Assembly: GCA_039566865.1 (NCBI GenBank)
Contig: CM076944.1
Span: 23,119,001 to 23,183,000, forward strand
Origin: Aurelia coerulea
Lineage: Eukaryota > Cnidaria > Scyphozoa > Semaeostomeae > Ulmaridae
DNA: 64,000 nucleotides
Direction: 5' to 3'
Made by a program: the position numbers and the translations under genes. Shown here piece after piece: positions 35,601 through 41,094 of this stretch; the stretch's first letter is position 1, and each line of letters starts with the position of its first letter. The notes under the pieces are model-generated. The model did no database searches and was not told the origin of the DNA. It saw only the letters and a list, made by a program, of their open reading frames with translations.

Positions 35601-37608
35601 ATCTCAAACAGATACTAAAAATTTCCAATCCCATGGCACTAAATGTGCAGACGATATCTCTCACCCATGAGAAACTGCATTTTCTCTGCTATTCTGAGCG
35701 AGAAGTGCTTTATGATTTGATCAAGTATTTTAGGCCTTTTTCAGTCATCTTGCAACCAAAAAGTTTTTCTAAATTTGAATTTATCCATTTTTCCAGTGTC
35801 CACAAGAAGGCGAGAAAAATCACACAAAAATACTGCGATCTTTTGGCTGTCAAGCAAATATTGATTCATTCCAATCCATCCAGTACCATTGATGCTATGA
35901 ATTTTCAAAAGTGGGAACTTTTTTCTGGCTCACCCGGTAGATGGCATGTCTATTGTATGAAAATACCATTCTTTGCTCAAGAACAGAATTTCACCGACAC
36001 AAAGTCAAATTGGATGCATGTTTTATTTTTGTGCCAAAAACACGTTTTACCCCCCGAAAATTTTGCAAACTTGAATGAACATTCATATTCCTTAAGGATT
36101 ATATACAGTAGAGGATTAAAATGGGCATGTTCTGCGCAAAAATTAAATTCTTTACTTGTTTCTGTTAGGTGTCAGAGCCAATGTTACCATTGAATTGCCC
36201 TATGTTAAAATTAGCCCCTGTCTCCCCTGATCAAAACTCACAGCTCTGCATGGCCCATCCATGCATAACTGAACTGAAAATTTGATAAATTCCTTAACTT
36301 TTCACCATATATCTATTCTGAGACAGACTTAAAGTTAATTGTTAAATGCCACAGCATTTGTAGGTAAGTCCATGCTCCCTATGGTATCATTGCCTAGTTT
36401 CTATGTGTTGTACATGATTATCTCAAGAGCATATATAAAAAATTATCCCACATACCTTGCTCCAGGATATCCCTCTGAATATTTATTATTCAGGCATGTT
36501 CCAAGGGTTTCTAGAGCTGCTCTACTGCAAAAGTTCTAAAGGCAAGGAAAGGAAAGGCAGTCCATAATTAGTAAAATGAAAAAAAAAGCAAAGCCCCCAA
36601 TGAAAAATGTAGCCAAAGAGCAACCCATGTAGCCAATTAAAATCTAACATACACCTACAAATGGAATTGCAATTTTCATTGTGCCCTGAGCAACCAGTCG
36701 TCTTCCTTTATAATATAGGTAATTTTCAAGAGAATCTGATACCAAATTTCAAAATAAAAATGACAATTATTCTAAATTACAGAAACACGTTTTAGATAAT
36801 CAGTTACAGCTACATTGAATGATTTGACAATACCGTATTAATACTGCACAAAGGGAATGAACTAAGTCAAGGGCATGCAGTTTTATTAACACCAGGACTG
36901 TCAAGAGCCAGCTTGGGCCCCAGAGTGATTTCACAACTGGGCCCCAAGTAAATTCTTCATGACCATGCCCTTCACACTCCCAAAAATAACACCCATCTTA
37001 AGGAAAATGCATTTTAAAAATTGCTCAGACTTCCATGTCAAGGTTTTGCAATACGGCATGTATGCAAAAATCATTCTTTTTGCTCAAATGAAAATAAGTA
37101 AAATAAAAATATCAACAAGAAATTTGTTCACAATCTGAAACAAGTTTTGGCATTAATGCCATACAATGTAACCGTCCGTCAGAAGCAAGTTAAACATATC
37201 AATTTCAGATTGTCGTAAAAATATGTTGCTCTCTTTTTTTCCGTGATAATCAATGTAGGGAGGTACAGAAGTTTTACAAGCCCCTTCAGAGCCCGGCCAC
37301 GGACCTCTCAGTCTCACCCCCTCAAAACTCCCTCTCAATGGTAATGAAGAGTTCAATAATTATGGACTGGTCTAGCAAAAGTCAACATTTTGCTTTCTTA
37401 GGGTTTATATACAAAGTATACTAAGTACTCAAACCTCTGATGCTATGAGCTCTAAACCTTCTATCTGTCTTCTCTTTTCAAGCTGTATCAAATTGAACAT
37501 CTCAGGATCATCTTCTGGGAGACTTTCATTCCCAGTCCAAACAGTTCTCTGGCTACCTCTCATCAGAGAAGCAAGCTGACTCTTGAAATGCCCATCTTTA
37601 GGGTAAAC
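1..37608 (-). CDS. SHMT2: Serine hydroxymethyltransferase, mitochondrial type (13 exons, partial at both ends)
   Basis: This PLP enzyme interconverts serine plus tetrahydrofolate with glycine plus 5,10-methylene-THF. Exons in gene order: 37435-37608, 36456-36535, 31671-31786, 28971-29055, 15127-15208, 14172-14294, 12089-12157, 10871-10941, 9655-9710, 8783-8889, 7758-7857, 7117-7160, 1-87. All have GT/AG borders. They total 1,194 nt and read as 398 codons without a stop or missing segment. Family landmarks in order are [65 protein letters not shown] (Schiff-base lysine codon 10888-10890), [11 protein letters not shown] and [18 protein letters not shown] and the WTG..S...DPEM start are like animal mitochondrial SHMT2 rather than cytosolic SHMT1, so mitochondrial location is inferred. 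The targeting-peptide exon was not found upstream of 37608, and about 100 C-terminal residues lie beyond base 1. The segment after the lysine reads SLRAVRHS, where most SHMTs have TLRG.R.G. Confidence 0.95.
88..2102 (-). other. SHMT2 intron 12, unique part
   Basis: No coding signal was recognised here. An inverted repeat with ~34-bp arms (1222-1255 and 1365-1398, sharing GCCACCCAGGGTCCTTTGCG) brackets about 110 bp. It is probably a small miniature transposon or its remnant. Confidence 0.5.
2103..3097. mobile_element. Possible TIR element (GTGAGCCAAAAA ends) holding a Harbinger-like MITE
   Basis: GTGAGCCAAAAA at 2103-2114 faces its inverse at 3086-3097. The right end, followed inward by a GAATTTTTGAAATT-like block, resembles the 35309-35937 element. 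A short minus-strand ORF (2732-2989) inside has no recognisable domain. The outer border and TSD are unclear. Confidence 0.4.
2142..2573. mobile_element. Palindromic MITE with 3-bp TTA duplication (PIF/Harbinger-type)
   Basis: The ends are GAGGCCCTTTACATGAGAAA and its inverse, flanked by TTA at 2139-2141 and 2574-2576. The 3-bp TTA site fits PIF/Harbinger. The body is almost entirely repeats of a 14-bp motif, CAAC(A/C)CGGGTTGAG, in both orientations, so the whole element can fold. There is no coding potential. Confidence 0.75.
3104..4560. other. Intron sequence with a diverged direct duplication
   Basis: No gene was seen. About 62 bp at 3478-3540 recur at 3634-3697 (shared GTTAGGATGTTAAATGTAT and GAGCTC(T/C)GTAACTTG). 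A G-run lies at about 4083-4094. Confidence 0.4.
4561..4730. repeat. Hairpin MITE
   Basis: Two ~70-bp arms (4561-4629 and 4660-4730) are inverted copies of each other. Shared segments are GGAACGAGA, GATTCTGGTCCAT and TACTTGCCATT. The short ORF here is only the palindrome being read. Confidence 0.65.
5033..5398. mobile_element. TA-flanked MITE, CGGGGTG/CCGG ends
   Basis: The inverted ends share TGTTTGAAAGGCCA-type and GTGAATCG/GGATGGG-type segments over ~40 bp. TA dinucleotides lie on both sides (5031-5032, 5399-5400), as in Tc1/mariner insertions. The internal ORFs are not convincing. Confidence 0.65.
5580..5800 (-). repeat. 3' tail of a poly(A) LINE/SINE, minus strand
   Basis: A T-run at 5582-5613 is the poly(A) of a minus-strand retroposon. 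The adjacent block (GGTATCGTCCTTGTAGTG on the minus strand, 5670-5700) recurs at 9303-9422, 11341-11540 and 13826-13960. It also resembles the 3' end of the LINE at 29408-30560. Confidence 0.65.
5807..6055. mobile_element. MITE with AGTCTGTTTCACATTGG ends
   Basis: The 17-bp terminal inverted repeats AGTCTGTTTCACATTGG are perfect. There is no coding sequence, and no TSD could be assigned with certainty. A diverged relative lies at 13561-13733. Confidence 0.65.
6440..6793 (-). pseudogene. 3' end of a LINE ORF2 (reverse transcriptase C-terminus)
   Basis: A minus-strand frame at 6560-6793 ends with [20 protein letters not shown] then [13 protein letters not shown] and a stop. This is the typical last segment of CR1/Jockey-like LINE polymerases. 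Downstream sequence to 6440 is its 3' UTR, with GGGGGCCGTGGCA shared in part with the copy at 10330-10560. It is strongly 5'-truncated. Confidence 0.75.
7117..7160 (-). CDS. SHMT2: SHMT2-like exon 12
   Basis: This 44-nt exon encodes [14 protein letters not shown]. It matches the family's GG(T/S)D.HL..VDLR segment. Donor is GTAAGC. Confidence 0.94.
7758..7857 (-). CDS. SHMT2: SHMT2-like exon 11
   Basis: It encodes [20 protein letters not shown] then [13 protein letters not shown]. This is the start of the C-terminal small domain. The glycine codon is split to the next exon. Confidence 0.95.
8783..8889 (-). CDS. SHMT2: SHMT2-like exon 10
   Basis: It encodes [20 protein letters not shown] followed by [27 protein letters not shown] is an SHMT hallmark. 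Acceptor is ATTGCAG and donor GTAAGT. Confidence 0.96.
9303..9422 (+). repeat. Short retroposon insertion with target duplication
   Basis: This 120-bp copy of the LINE-tail sequence ends in an A-run. It is flanked by the 10-bp duplication CCCGAGATTT (9293-9302 and 9423-9432), as expected for target-primed reverse transcription. Confidence 0.8.
9423..10325 (-). other. Intron sequence around SHMT2 exon 9
   Basis: Nothing further was recognised. A minus-strand ORF at 9733-9993 has no family features. Confidence 0.4.
9655..9710 (-). CDS. SHMT2: SHMT2-like exon 9
   Basis: This short 56-nt exon completes an Arg codon and encodes [23 protein letters not shown] matches the family. The HS pair replaces the usual small (A/S)-G pair. 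Acceptor is CTTGCAG and donor GTATG. Confidence 0.92.
10330..10600 (+). pseudogene. LINE 3' end, plus strand
   Basis: It encodes [20 protein letters not shown] followed by TLRKRLKDN and a stop (about 10393-10471), homologous to the copy at 6560-6793. The following ~100 bp (CCTGAAAAGCAGTCCTTGTGG) matches that copy's 3' UTR in inverse orientation. It is frameshifted upstream. Confidence 0.7.
10871..10941 (-). CDS. SHMT2: SHMT2-like exon 8 (PLP lysine)
   Basis: It encodes [18 protein letters not shown] then SLRAVR. The lysine of TTTHK (codon 10888-10890) is the expected Schiff-base residue. The usual T-L-R-G after it is S-L-R-A here. Confidence 0.94.
11341..11540 (-). repeat. LINE/SINE tail copy, minus strand
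   Basis: It contains CTACAGGGACGATAATGCTA and CAATAGACTATGACAACTCC, diverged copies of the block at 5670-5720. It has no long poly(T). Confidence 0.5.
11541..13560 (-). other. Introns around SHMT2 exon 7
   Basis: No repeat or gene was recognised beyond exon 7. A 20-bp inverted pair (GCTAAAGATGG near 11303 and its inverse near 11940) may mark an old element. Confidence 0.4.
12089..12157 (-). CDS. SHMT2: SHMT2-like exon 7
   Basis: It has 23 codons. It carries [15 protein letters not shown], with the Asp that pairs with the PLP ring nitrogen and the DMAH histidine. Both junctions are phase 0. Confidence 0.95.
13561..13733. mobile_element. Diverged MITE, relative of 5807-6055
   Basis: The ends GTCTGCTTCACACTTGATGT and ACATCAAATGTGAAACAG are inverted and match the ends of the 5807-6055 element. 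The interior is only ~170 bp. Confidence 0.55.
13826..13960 (+). repeat. LINE/SINE tail copy, plus strand
   Basis: GTGGTATCGTACCTGTAGTG and the following TATAGTAATTAGAA match the 9303-9422 copy. It ends in a short A-run at 13948-13955, followed by a C-rich tract. Confidence 0.6.
14172..14294 (-). CDS. SHMT2: SHMT2-like exon 6
   Basis: It has 41 codons, starting [10 protein letters not shown] and containing [15 protein letters not shown] and DYKRMKE. ETGLIDY and the [11 protein letters not shown] run again resemble the mitochondrial paralogue. Donor is GTAGG. Confidence 0.95.
15127..15208 (-). CDS. SHMT2: SHMT2-like exon 5
   Basis: It completes the HGGH codon and encodes [20 protein letters not shown] then SMPYRLN. 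Acceptor is TTTCTTACAG and donor GTAAGT. Confidence 0.95.
15209..16050 (-). other. Start of the 13.8-kb SHMT2 intron
   Basis: No gene was recognised. An ORF at 15454-15726 is low-similarity and broken in other frames. A G-run lies at 16029-16045. Confidence 0.4.
16080..16653 (+). repeat. Probable 5' LTR / leader region of the Gypsy element
   Basis: The sequence ends ...CCGTTACA just before a tRNA-Lys-type primer site, so the 5' LTR should end at about 16651. Its left border cannot be fixed because no second LTR copy was found. Two perfect CRE palindromes TGACGTCA (16147-16154, 16158-16165) lie in the region that would be U3 or just upstream. Confidence 0.45.
16654..16671 (+). other. Primer-binding site (tRNA-Lys type)
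   Basis: TGGCGCCCAACG matches the first 12 nt of the primer site complementary to the 3' end of tRNA-Lys(CUU), as used by several retroelements. It lies 250 bp upstream of gag and gives the 5' LTR/leader border. Confidence 0.75.
16923..18485 (+). CDS. gag: Gag of a Ty3/Gypsy LTR retrotransposon
   Basis: This is a 520-residue structural protein. Its N-terminal ~75 residues ([10 protein letters not shown]..., with [14 protein letters not shown]) form a helical region. A coiled-coil acidic segment lies around 130-170. A capsid-like region, with [20 protein letters not shown] and [17 protein letters not shown], spans about 190-385. A charged linker leads to a CCHC zinc knuckle [14 protein letters not shown] at 488-501 (C-X2-C-X4-H-X4-C), with extra cysteines just before it. 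It is intact. The downstream pol frame overlaps it by ~80 nt in -1 phase (open from 18404). The start ATG is inferred from the first in-frame ATG (VLIMAEE also possible). Confidence 0.9.
   Translation: MQVVLIMAEEIYETLQLMLCTVDEIQLRAFCEHLGIDRAKIAGVNKRKVLREVLAFIDEALDKCEEEKSVDNLTAWLHFWRRGAGEQTTDAEVNDQIETGTVEEMRTGTGEQDYPESGPGDAGSQDPGPQISIDKQIEEMRKQYEFLLENQRKEMEVALKKMQEVSQGHRGEEPKCFEIEGSQNKFRNIVDPNNVNSLLRRELKIYGQIGEQGKNDQLSFVSLSRQIEAAMEKGYTQKEVVEAVIKAMRPGLQLRSYIETLPDLTLPRLRQILRSHYKEKSGTQLYQELATICQGPKESPDAFLLRALDLRQKVLFASKEADASLKYDPQLVQGMFLRSMETGLRDDNILTKFRPVLHLKNIPDEDLIQQMGNISSAEAERQARLGKRVKDVQASPVVSDGTNEERKEAIQQKKRAEKSSESRILETMEAMQAQIQSLQEEVKKKSETAKGTNYYRGKQNNPPGNGQEPFHACSECSEQGLSKSCTHCYYCHGENHFARDCLKRRRDQGNGRGLRRGDKV
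18404..20496 (+). CDS. pol: Gypsy Pol, first part: MYND finger, protease, reverse transcriptase (interrupted)
   Basis: The open frame starts at 18404, inside the end of gag and in the -1 frame, and has no ATG of its own near the start, so it is probably made by ribosomal frameshift. A MYND zinc finger follows (18515-18637: C-X2-C, C-X2-C, YC-X3-C, H-X3-C). Next come an aspartic protease with [11 protein letters not shown] and a later LPIIG flap-like strand, then the RT domain from about 19.8 kb with [28 protein letters not shown] and YLDDLIVF (near 20206). The natural frame stops being Gypsy sequence at 20496, where a DNA transposon begins. Translation would run into it and end at 20530. The rest of pol resumes at 22415. 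Confidence 0.92.
20497..22414. mobile_element. Non-autonomous Transib-like DNA transposon inserted in Gypsy pol
   Basis: The termini are CACAGTGATCCAGA and its exact inverse. The target duplication is the 5-bp CCATC (20492-20496 and 22415-22419). Removing the element plus one duplicate restores the pol frame, which fixes both borders. The inverted arms run ~600 bp (to about 21110 and from about 21815). CAC-start ends with 5-bp duplications are characteristic of Transib, and CACAGTG equals the V(D)J recombination-signal heptamer. No transposase is visible in the ~700-bp core, so it needs a trans source. Confidence 0.8.
22415..25174 (+). CDS. pol: Gypsy Pol, second part: RNase H, integrase, C-terminal tail
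   Basis: Gypsy sequence resumes at 22415. The open frame begins at 22397 inside the transposon end. Residue numbers below count from 22397. RNase H lies at about 75-200 ([38 protein letters not shown]). The integrase zinc domain starts with HEKMGH at 345, but its second Cys pair is CRC rather than C-X2-C. The integrase core has catalytic D412, D471 and E507 (35 residues between the last two). A GPY/F-like module lies around 640-690 ([11 protein letters not shown]). A long acidic and Ser/Thr/Pro-rich tail runs to 925. It is intact apart from the split from the upstream half. Confidence 0.92.
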   Translation, partial: PSFAKTAKPLYELLTGTDNMAQASKINNSKGQLKSNVYVNWTDRHQESLQEIITLLTNSPLLAFPDPEEPYILHTDASQDGLGAVLYQKQQGKNRVIAYASRTLSQAEKKYNLHSGKLEFLALKWAITDQFRDYLYYAPSFKVYTDNNPLTYVMSSARLNATGIRWVGELADYRFTIHYRPGKSNGDADGLSRMPQDLDQIVKECTAEVSHDLLQANVQMVSMVDNNTGWLTAIPKTTTTVELAPLYASGRSSKPEEKIDVRSHQLRDPDIRPIIRWKEVDTVPTQAEKTTQTHITKRLLYEWNKLYLDREGILRRKCGATNQIVLPKNLHNTVYSELHEKMGHIGADKVLSLARDRFFWPHMKADIEHFVNNQCRCLKQKKPTLNQREPLKPILTSEPFEIISIDFLHLERSSGGYEYILVVVDHFTRYAEAYATRNKTAKTAADCLFNNFFMRYGFPKRIHHDRGGEFQNTLFKQLESLSRTENSRTTPYHPEGNGKAERFNRTLLGMLRTLPEQFKSKWKEHLPKLVHAYNCTQHESTGFSPFQLLFGRPARLPVDLIFDTPRSKHEQNYQSYAENWKTAMRNAYDIVIKNSKSAAERNKKQYDKKIRSSTLEAGDRVLVRNLSERGGPGKLRAYWEDKIHIIVRRLSPDSPVYEVKPEKSDGRSRTLHRTLLLPCDYLELDCETRDKISHARRSPCLQHRMTDKQQHYSGEGTDSTEDEDNFPSFTPNEMPRLKTEFDRTTIDQQNALQFDMDPENDTALFEDNREADQPFQASSQSLDQSPSETDDRGSNSDTTVDSNEPEERPNPIHSPDASQSSPMEPRRPTRQRQPPSRLVYNDFGNPNSEQQFYVNSLFVQPKNVPLRTQLSASTPTFVPCRYVNVPVPVYHSITPAHQNIRQFVPPQPYFNPYFRTAVI
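25282..27349. mobile_element. DNA element with CCCGGGGGTGAAGCTACCC ends and G-rich subterminal repeats
   Basis: The 19-bp terminal inverted repeats CCCGGGGGTGAAGCTACCC are perfect, with further match inward. Near the left end CCCC(G/A)GTTTTGGGT recurs about four times (25327-25460). Near the right end it occurs three times (27242-27332), all on the plus strand, so the subterminal repeats are direct. The interior has no recognisable transposase. It lies ~100 bp after the end of Gypsy pol and may have displaced the 3' LTR. No clear TSD. Confidence 0.65.
27351..28494. mobile_element. hAT-type non-autonomous element
   Basis: The inverted ends CAGGGGCGGACTGG and CCAGTCCGCCACTG fit the hAT CA(G)NGGCG pattern. 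The inner part (about 27441-28235) has its own hAT-like ends, TAGTGGTGTAGCCA and CGCCACGCCACTG, suggesting a second insertion. It contains the CTACTTTGGCTTAGA block shared with 43276-43934 and 51368-52030. An 8-bp TSD is not seen. Confidence 0.6.
28495..28970 (-). other. Intron sequence before SHMT2 exon 4
   Basis: AT-rich, with no recognised feature. No copy of the Gypsy LTR was found here. Confidence 0.4.
28971..29055 (-). CDS. SHMT2: SHMT2-like exon 4
   Basis: It encodes [18 protein letters not shown] then [10 protein letters not shown], leading into the PLP-stacking histidine, whose codon is split across the next intron (CA|C). The donor is GTGAGT. The following intron is the 13.8-kb one that holds the Gypsy element. 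Confidence 0.96.
29391..30943. mobile_element. TTAA-flanked DNA element containing a LINE
   Basis: AGGACAAGTCCGGGGTT at 29391 faces its near-inverse ending at 30943. TTAA lies outside both ends (29387-29390, 30944-30947). TTAA duplication is typical of piggyBac and Kolobok groups. The LINE at 29408-30520 makes up most of its length, so the original element was a small MITE. Confidence 0.65.
29717..30535 (-). pseudogene. 5'-truncated LINE, C-terminal part of the RT ORF
   Basis: The minus-strand frame ends at 29717. It is open up to 30658, but only the part from about 30535 looks like LINE protein ([20 protein letters not shown] onward). It contains [33 protein letters not shown] and a Cys/His cluster C-P-T-N-D...TEHFLLLC, characteristic of invertebrate LINE polymerase C-termini. 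The 3' UTR follows, and a poly(T) on the plus strand (29419-29438) is its poly(A). There is no endonuclease or RT core, so it is dead on arrival. A diverged copy lies at 34480-34800. Confidence 0.85.
30978..31585. mobile_element. MITE with CCGGGTGAGT ends
   Basis: CCGGGTGAGTAAAAA-type ends are inverted, and arms of ~40 bp share AGGCCC and CAGCGTTTGA-like matches. TA precedes the left end. The right flank is AA, so the second TA may be mutated. Confidence 0.6.
31671..31786 (-). CDS. SHMT2: SHMT2-like exon 3
   Basis: It encodes [14 protein letters not shown] followed by [23 protein letters not shown]. It is strongly conserved in SHMT and covers the PLP-domain entry and substrate-tunnel Tyr residues. 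Acceptor is CATTCTAG and donor GTATC. Confidence 0.96.
31790..32600 (-). other. Intron sequence between SHMT2 exons 2 and 3
   Basis: Rich in AAGAATTCTT-like short inverted motifs (31915-32055). No gene recognised. Confidence 0.4.
32605..33497 (+). pseudogene. LINE reverse transcriptase remnant with a tripled segment
   Basis: Frames carry broken RT motifs in order: an N-terminal RT stretch with [18 protein letters not shown]...[13 protein letters not shown] (33120-33200), then LFADDTG (33366-33390) and [13 protein letters not shown]. The segment starting TATACTCTTCACAATC is present three times (33191, 33250, 33309; period 59). Several frameshifts make it inactive. It continues after the 33499-34002 MITE. 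Confidence 0.8.
33499..34002. mobile_element. TA-flanked MITE inside the LINE
   Basis: GGTTCCAAATCTCGT and its inverse form the ends, flanked by TA at 33497-33498 and 34003-34004 (Tc1/mariner-type target). Arms are ~100 bp or more. LINE sequence resumes directly after it, confirming the borders. Confidence 0.75.
34005..34185 (+). pseudogene. Continuation of the LINE remnant
   Basis: It encodes [17 protein letters not shown], then [16 protein letters not shown] and ELGTKVWGD in one frame (from 34015). This is the region downstream of the RT FADD box. Confidence 0.7.
34189..34345 (+). repeat. tRNA-derived SINE-like repeat
   Basis: GTGAGTGGCTGAACAGCTTA and GAGGTCAAACTCCGG resemble Pol III A- and B-boxes ~55-60 bp apart. 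It ends CAACTCACC..GCCGT, then a short ATC repeat. The same unit occurs inverted at 42600-42775, so it is a dispersed family. Confidence 0.6.
34480..34800 (+). pseudogene. Diverged LINE C-terminus, plus strand
   Basis: It encodes [20 protein letters not shown] then [11 protein letters not shown], homologous to the [20 protein letters not shown] stretch of the 29717-30535 copy. It is followed by frameshifted IEDTE...LLS-like sequence. Confidence 0.65.
34929..34968. repeat. Short hairpin
   Basis: GTGTTACAATTGCCC and GGGCAATCGTAACAC form a 15-bp stem with a ~10-nt loop. GTGTTACAATTGCCCC is repeated at 35269-35284. It may be an old element end. Confidence 0.4.
35309..35937. mobile_element. TA-flanked palindromic MITE, (T)CGGGTGAACC ends
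   Basis: The inverted ends share GGGTGA.CCAGAAAAAAGT and CACTTTTGAAAATTC. TA lies at 35307-35308 and 35938-35939. A 220-codon ORF through the element (35531-36193) is an artefact of the palindrome. Confidence 0.7.
36456..36535 (-). CDS. SHMT2: SHMT2-like exon 2
   Basis: It encodes [27 protein letters not shown]. This includes the conserved Y-SEGYPG-R active-site loop that contacts substrate from the partner subunit. Donor is GTATG and acceptor TTTAG. Confidence 0.95.
37435..37608 (-). CDS. SHMT2: SHMT2-like, first recognised exon
   Basis: This exon has 58 codons, from [10 protein letters not shown] to GLELIASE. The acceptor reads CTTTCGTAG just 5' of 37608. The donor is GTTTGA, a weak +3 position but in phase with the next exon. 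It holds the WTGNESL and DPEM segment that begins the mature enzyme. Residues before WTG do not match conserved SHMT and may belong to the linker after the targeting peptide. Confidence 0.88.
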
Positions 37609-38808
37609 CTACGAAAGATAATCAAACATTATAACTGACTGTGTATGTCTGGTCATACATATGCAATGCATACTAAAGGTCCTGGGGTTTATTTAACTTT
37701 GGAGGTGCAAGAAAGGGCTTGAAAGAAGAGGGCATAAAAGAGAGGGGCTTTACCTAGGGACCGTGGAGTGGTTAGAAAAGTAGGAGGGCTAACTTGCAAG
37801 CATGAAGCGTGAGGAGATTGGGGGTCCAGATTCTTTGGGGGCAATGCAAATGGGACCGCTGGAAAACACACTTTTCATGAAAGGTTGGAGTGGTTCATTT
37901 GTGCATTCATAAAAATATCATCCTTTCAGAACAAAGAATCAGTGATAAGACTTGAACAATAAAATGCAACGACAGACACTTCACAGTCATCAGAAAAATT
38001 TTTACACAGTAACGGTTAATCGCTTGCAGACGAATCTATATTGGGGTTATGGCAATCCCCTCTCTGCAAACACAACATGCCATCTTCCTAGTAAGTGCCC
38101 CTGGAGGTTTACCCACAGCCCCAGAAAATGTGGGGGTCTAGGGTTGCCTAGACTTGCCCCAAGTCTATTTCATCAGATAGACTTATTACAGTTGACAAAC
38201 AGACTTGTGGCAAGTCTAAGGATTGCCCTAATAAGCTAGTGAACAGTAAATTTTGGTGAAATCGGATCAAAACTAAAACTAAACAAAACAAAACTACTGT
38301 TATTAGAAAGAAGCTCAAGGAAGACGTACATTGCTAATTCATTCAGCTTTCCTTTCAGATGGCTACATGCTAATCATTCAGAGGCGCTGGAAGCTTTATG
38401 ATGTGGCGGGGGCAGGAATCACAGAAAGGGCACCTTGGGGTGTCAAAGTTTGCTGTTGAATTGACCACTTATTTTGAAACGATCACAGTGTCACAAAAAT
38501 TGGATCCATGTGATGGAAACTAATGTCTATTTTATTCTAAGGGATACAACTACAATATCATTCACCTTCAAGAGCACAATTAATCATTATTTAGACAATA
38601 TGGCTGATTTTCCAAAAAGTGTTACAATTGACCCTGGTCTCCCCTACTTTTTACAACAGCAGGCATGTTTGCACAACAAAAATTGAAACAGAAAAGTACA
38701 TCATATAATTATTTACGTGGAAGGAAAAAATATGATTAGAAATTAAAAGATAAGACCTTTCTCGAAATCTTCAATAAAGGAATTCAGAATTCAAGAGGAA
38801 GGCCAGTT
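37609..38808. other. Region 5' of the recognised SHMT2 exons
   Basis: The missing first coding exon should be here or further right, but no convincing ATG plus targeting peptide plus donor was found. GTGTTACAATTGACCCTGG at 38620-38638 recalls the 34929 hairpin. Confidence 0.4.
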
Positions 38809-41089
38809 CACAACAGTGATCCAGAGGGAGTGGAAGAAATACCAAAACATGAAGTTTCAAAATTCAAATTTATTTCATGCCCATATCATGAAGCACACTC
38901 TGAAGATTTATGGAACACAAAAAATTTTTAAAGTGGACAACGGATAGCCAAGAAAATGATTTTTGAAGTTGGGCCTAATTCATTGATTTGTTTGCATCAG
39001 TACTTCCGGAATATCGCTGCCTGGACTGAATTTTCAAAGCAATATTTCTCTGCTCAGAAAGGTCTGACAATTTTCGTTTTGATCTTATTTCGATCCTCTA
39101 GTCATGTACTTTCAAGTAATTGAAACAATGATTGGAAAATTTTATATTTTGGTTCATTTTTATGTGATTCATAATGGCGGAAATTTGCAAAATTCATATC
39201 TTGAAAAATCATCTTAAAAATTCAACAGTTGAAATGTAAAAATTGGGGCAAAATGTATTTACCAAAAAAATCACAAATTTAAAGCAGCTATTTTTGCAAG
39301 TTTCTGCCAAAGGGTTTGTTCTAAATCGTACCCAAAAAAGAATTATGGTAATTCTTATTTTTGTGGTACAACGGAGATATTTCAGATTTTTTCAATGTTT
39401 TCAGCAATAAAAATAAATGAAGGCCTGCTAAAGCCTTCAAAACTGACTTAATTCCATCTCTTTGGCATAGTGTCATGAAATTTAACCCTCAGAAAGCTTT
39501 GTGCTTCATCATTCTACATGAAATCACTGTTTTCAAACATTTTTATTTGTCCTGTCAGCAGAAACTAAGAAAAACTGTTTTCCATCATAACTACCGAAAA
39601 ATTTAGGGCTTGAAGAGACTTTGAGTGATGAAAATCATTCACTTTCATCATTCTAATAACAATTTTACACTAATTAAGTCATAAAATGCCTTATTCGTGG
39701 TAGTTATCATAAAAAAAAACACGTTTTTGGTCGTTTTCTGCTGATGTGACAAATAAAAATGTTTGAAAACAATGATTTCATGTACCGGGTGTCCCAAAAT
39801 GATGTATTATTGTTTGATCGCTTACATGTCCATAACCAATGAACCGATTTGCAAAACCTTTGTTTTATTTGATTGCCTAACGGCTAAATTGTTTTTTAAG
39901 ATGTTGGTTGTGGTGTTACAACGGCGTTTTCATGTCGAAAAGAAAATCGATAAACCTGGTCAAATTCAAGCCTTAGATGGCATGAGAAAGAAATGGCCTA
40001 TTTTTCGAGTCGACAATTTAGATGTGATACAAAAGGCTGAACTCCTATTCGTATTCTCTGAACTCAGTATTAACTGAATTCGTATTCTCTGAACGACATA
40101 TATTCTCTGAACGACATACAAGTTCAGCCTTTTGCATCACATCTAAAATATTGACTTGGAAAGTAGGCCGTTTCTTTTTCATGCCATATAAGGCTTGAGT
40201 TTGAGCAGGTTTATTGATCGTCTTTTCAACATGAAGACATCGGCCTAAACCACAACCAACATCCTCGAACACAATTTAACCTTTCGGCAATCGGATAAAA
40301 TAAAGTTTTTGAAAAATGGTTCATCAGTTATGGAACTACAAGCAATCAAACGATAATACATCATTTTGGGATACCCGGTAGATCAATGAAACACAAAGCT
40401 TTCTGAGGGTCAAATTTCATGACCCTATGTCAAAGAGATGGAGTTATGTCAGTTTTGAAGGCTTTAGCAGGCCTTTATTTATTTTATTGCAGAAGACATC
40501 GAAAAAATCTGGAAAATCTCCGTTGTACCACAAAAATAAAAATAACCATCATTCTTTTTTGGGTACGACTTAGAACAAACCCTTTGGTAGAAACTTGCAC
40601 AAATAGTTGCTTTAATTTTGTGATTTTTTTGGTGAATACATTTTGCCCCAATTTTTACATTTCAACTGTTGAATTTTTAAGATGATTTTTAAAAATATGA
40701 ATTTTGCAAATTTCCGCCATTATGAATCACATAAAAATGAACCAACATATAAATATTTACAATCATTGTCGCAATTACTTGAACGTACATGACTAGAGGA
40801 TTAAAATAAGATCAAAATAAAAATTGTCGGACCTTTCTGAGCAGAGAAATATTGCTTTGAAAATTCAGTCCAGGCAGCATTATTCCGGAAGTCCTTATGT
40901 AAACAAATCAAACAATTAGGCCCAACTTCAAAAATCATTTTCTTGGCTATCCGTTGTCCAATTTTTAAGATTTTTGCGTTTCATAAACATTCAGAGTGTA
41001 CTTGATGGTATGGGCATGAAATAAATTCAGATTTTGAAACTTCATATTTTGGTATTTATTCCAAACTTCTTTTGTTCCGGATCACTGTG
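38809..41089. mobile_element. Second Transib-like element (CACAGTGATCC ends)
   Basis: The right end inverted reads CACAGTGATCCGGAA. The left end reads CACAACAGTGATCCAGA, the same heptamer with three extra bases. The 5-bp CAGTT duplicates at 38804-38808 and 41090-41094. Inverted arms of ~950 bp resemble those of 20497-22414 in layout (TTTTGAAGTTGGGCCTAA near the end). It is interrupted by the TA MITE at 39785-40378. No transposase. Confidence 0.75.
39785..40378. mobile_element. TA-flanked MITE, CCGGGTGTCCCAAAATG ends
   Basis: CCGGGTGTCCCAAAATGATG faces CATCATTTTGGGATACCCGG, with TA on both sides (39783-39784, 40379-40380). The arms are nearly full length. The centre has a tandem of TATTCTCTGAACGACATA. 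Confidence 0.8.
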
Positions 41090-41094
41090 CAGTT

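Noticed and set aside
35531..36193. 220-codon ORF
   Set aside because: It begins inside a palindromic MITE and runs into SHMT2 intron sequence. No domain and no splice support.
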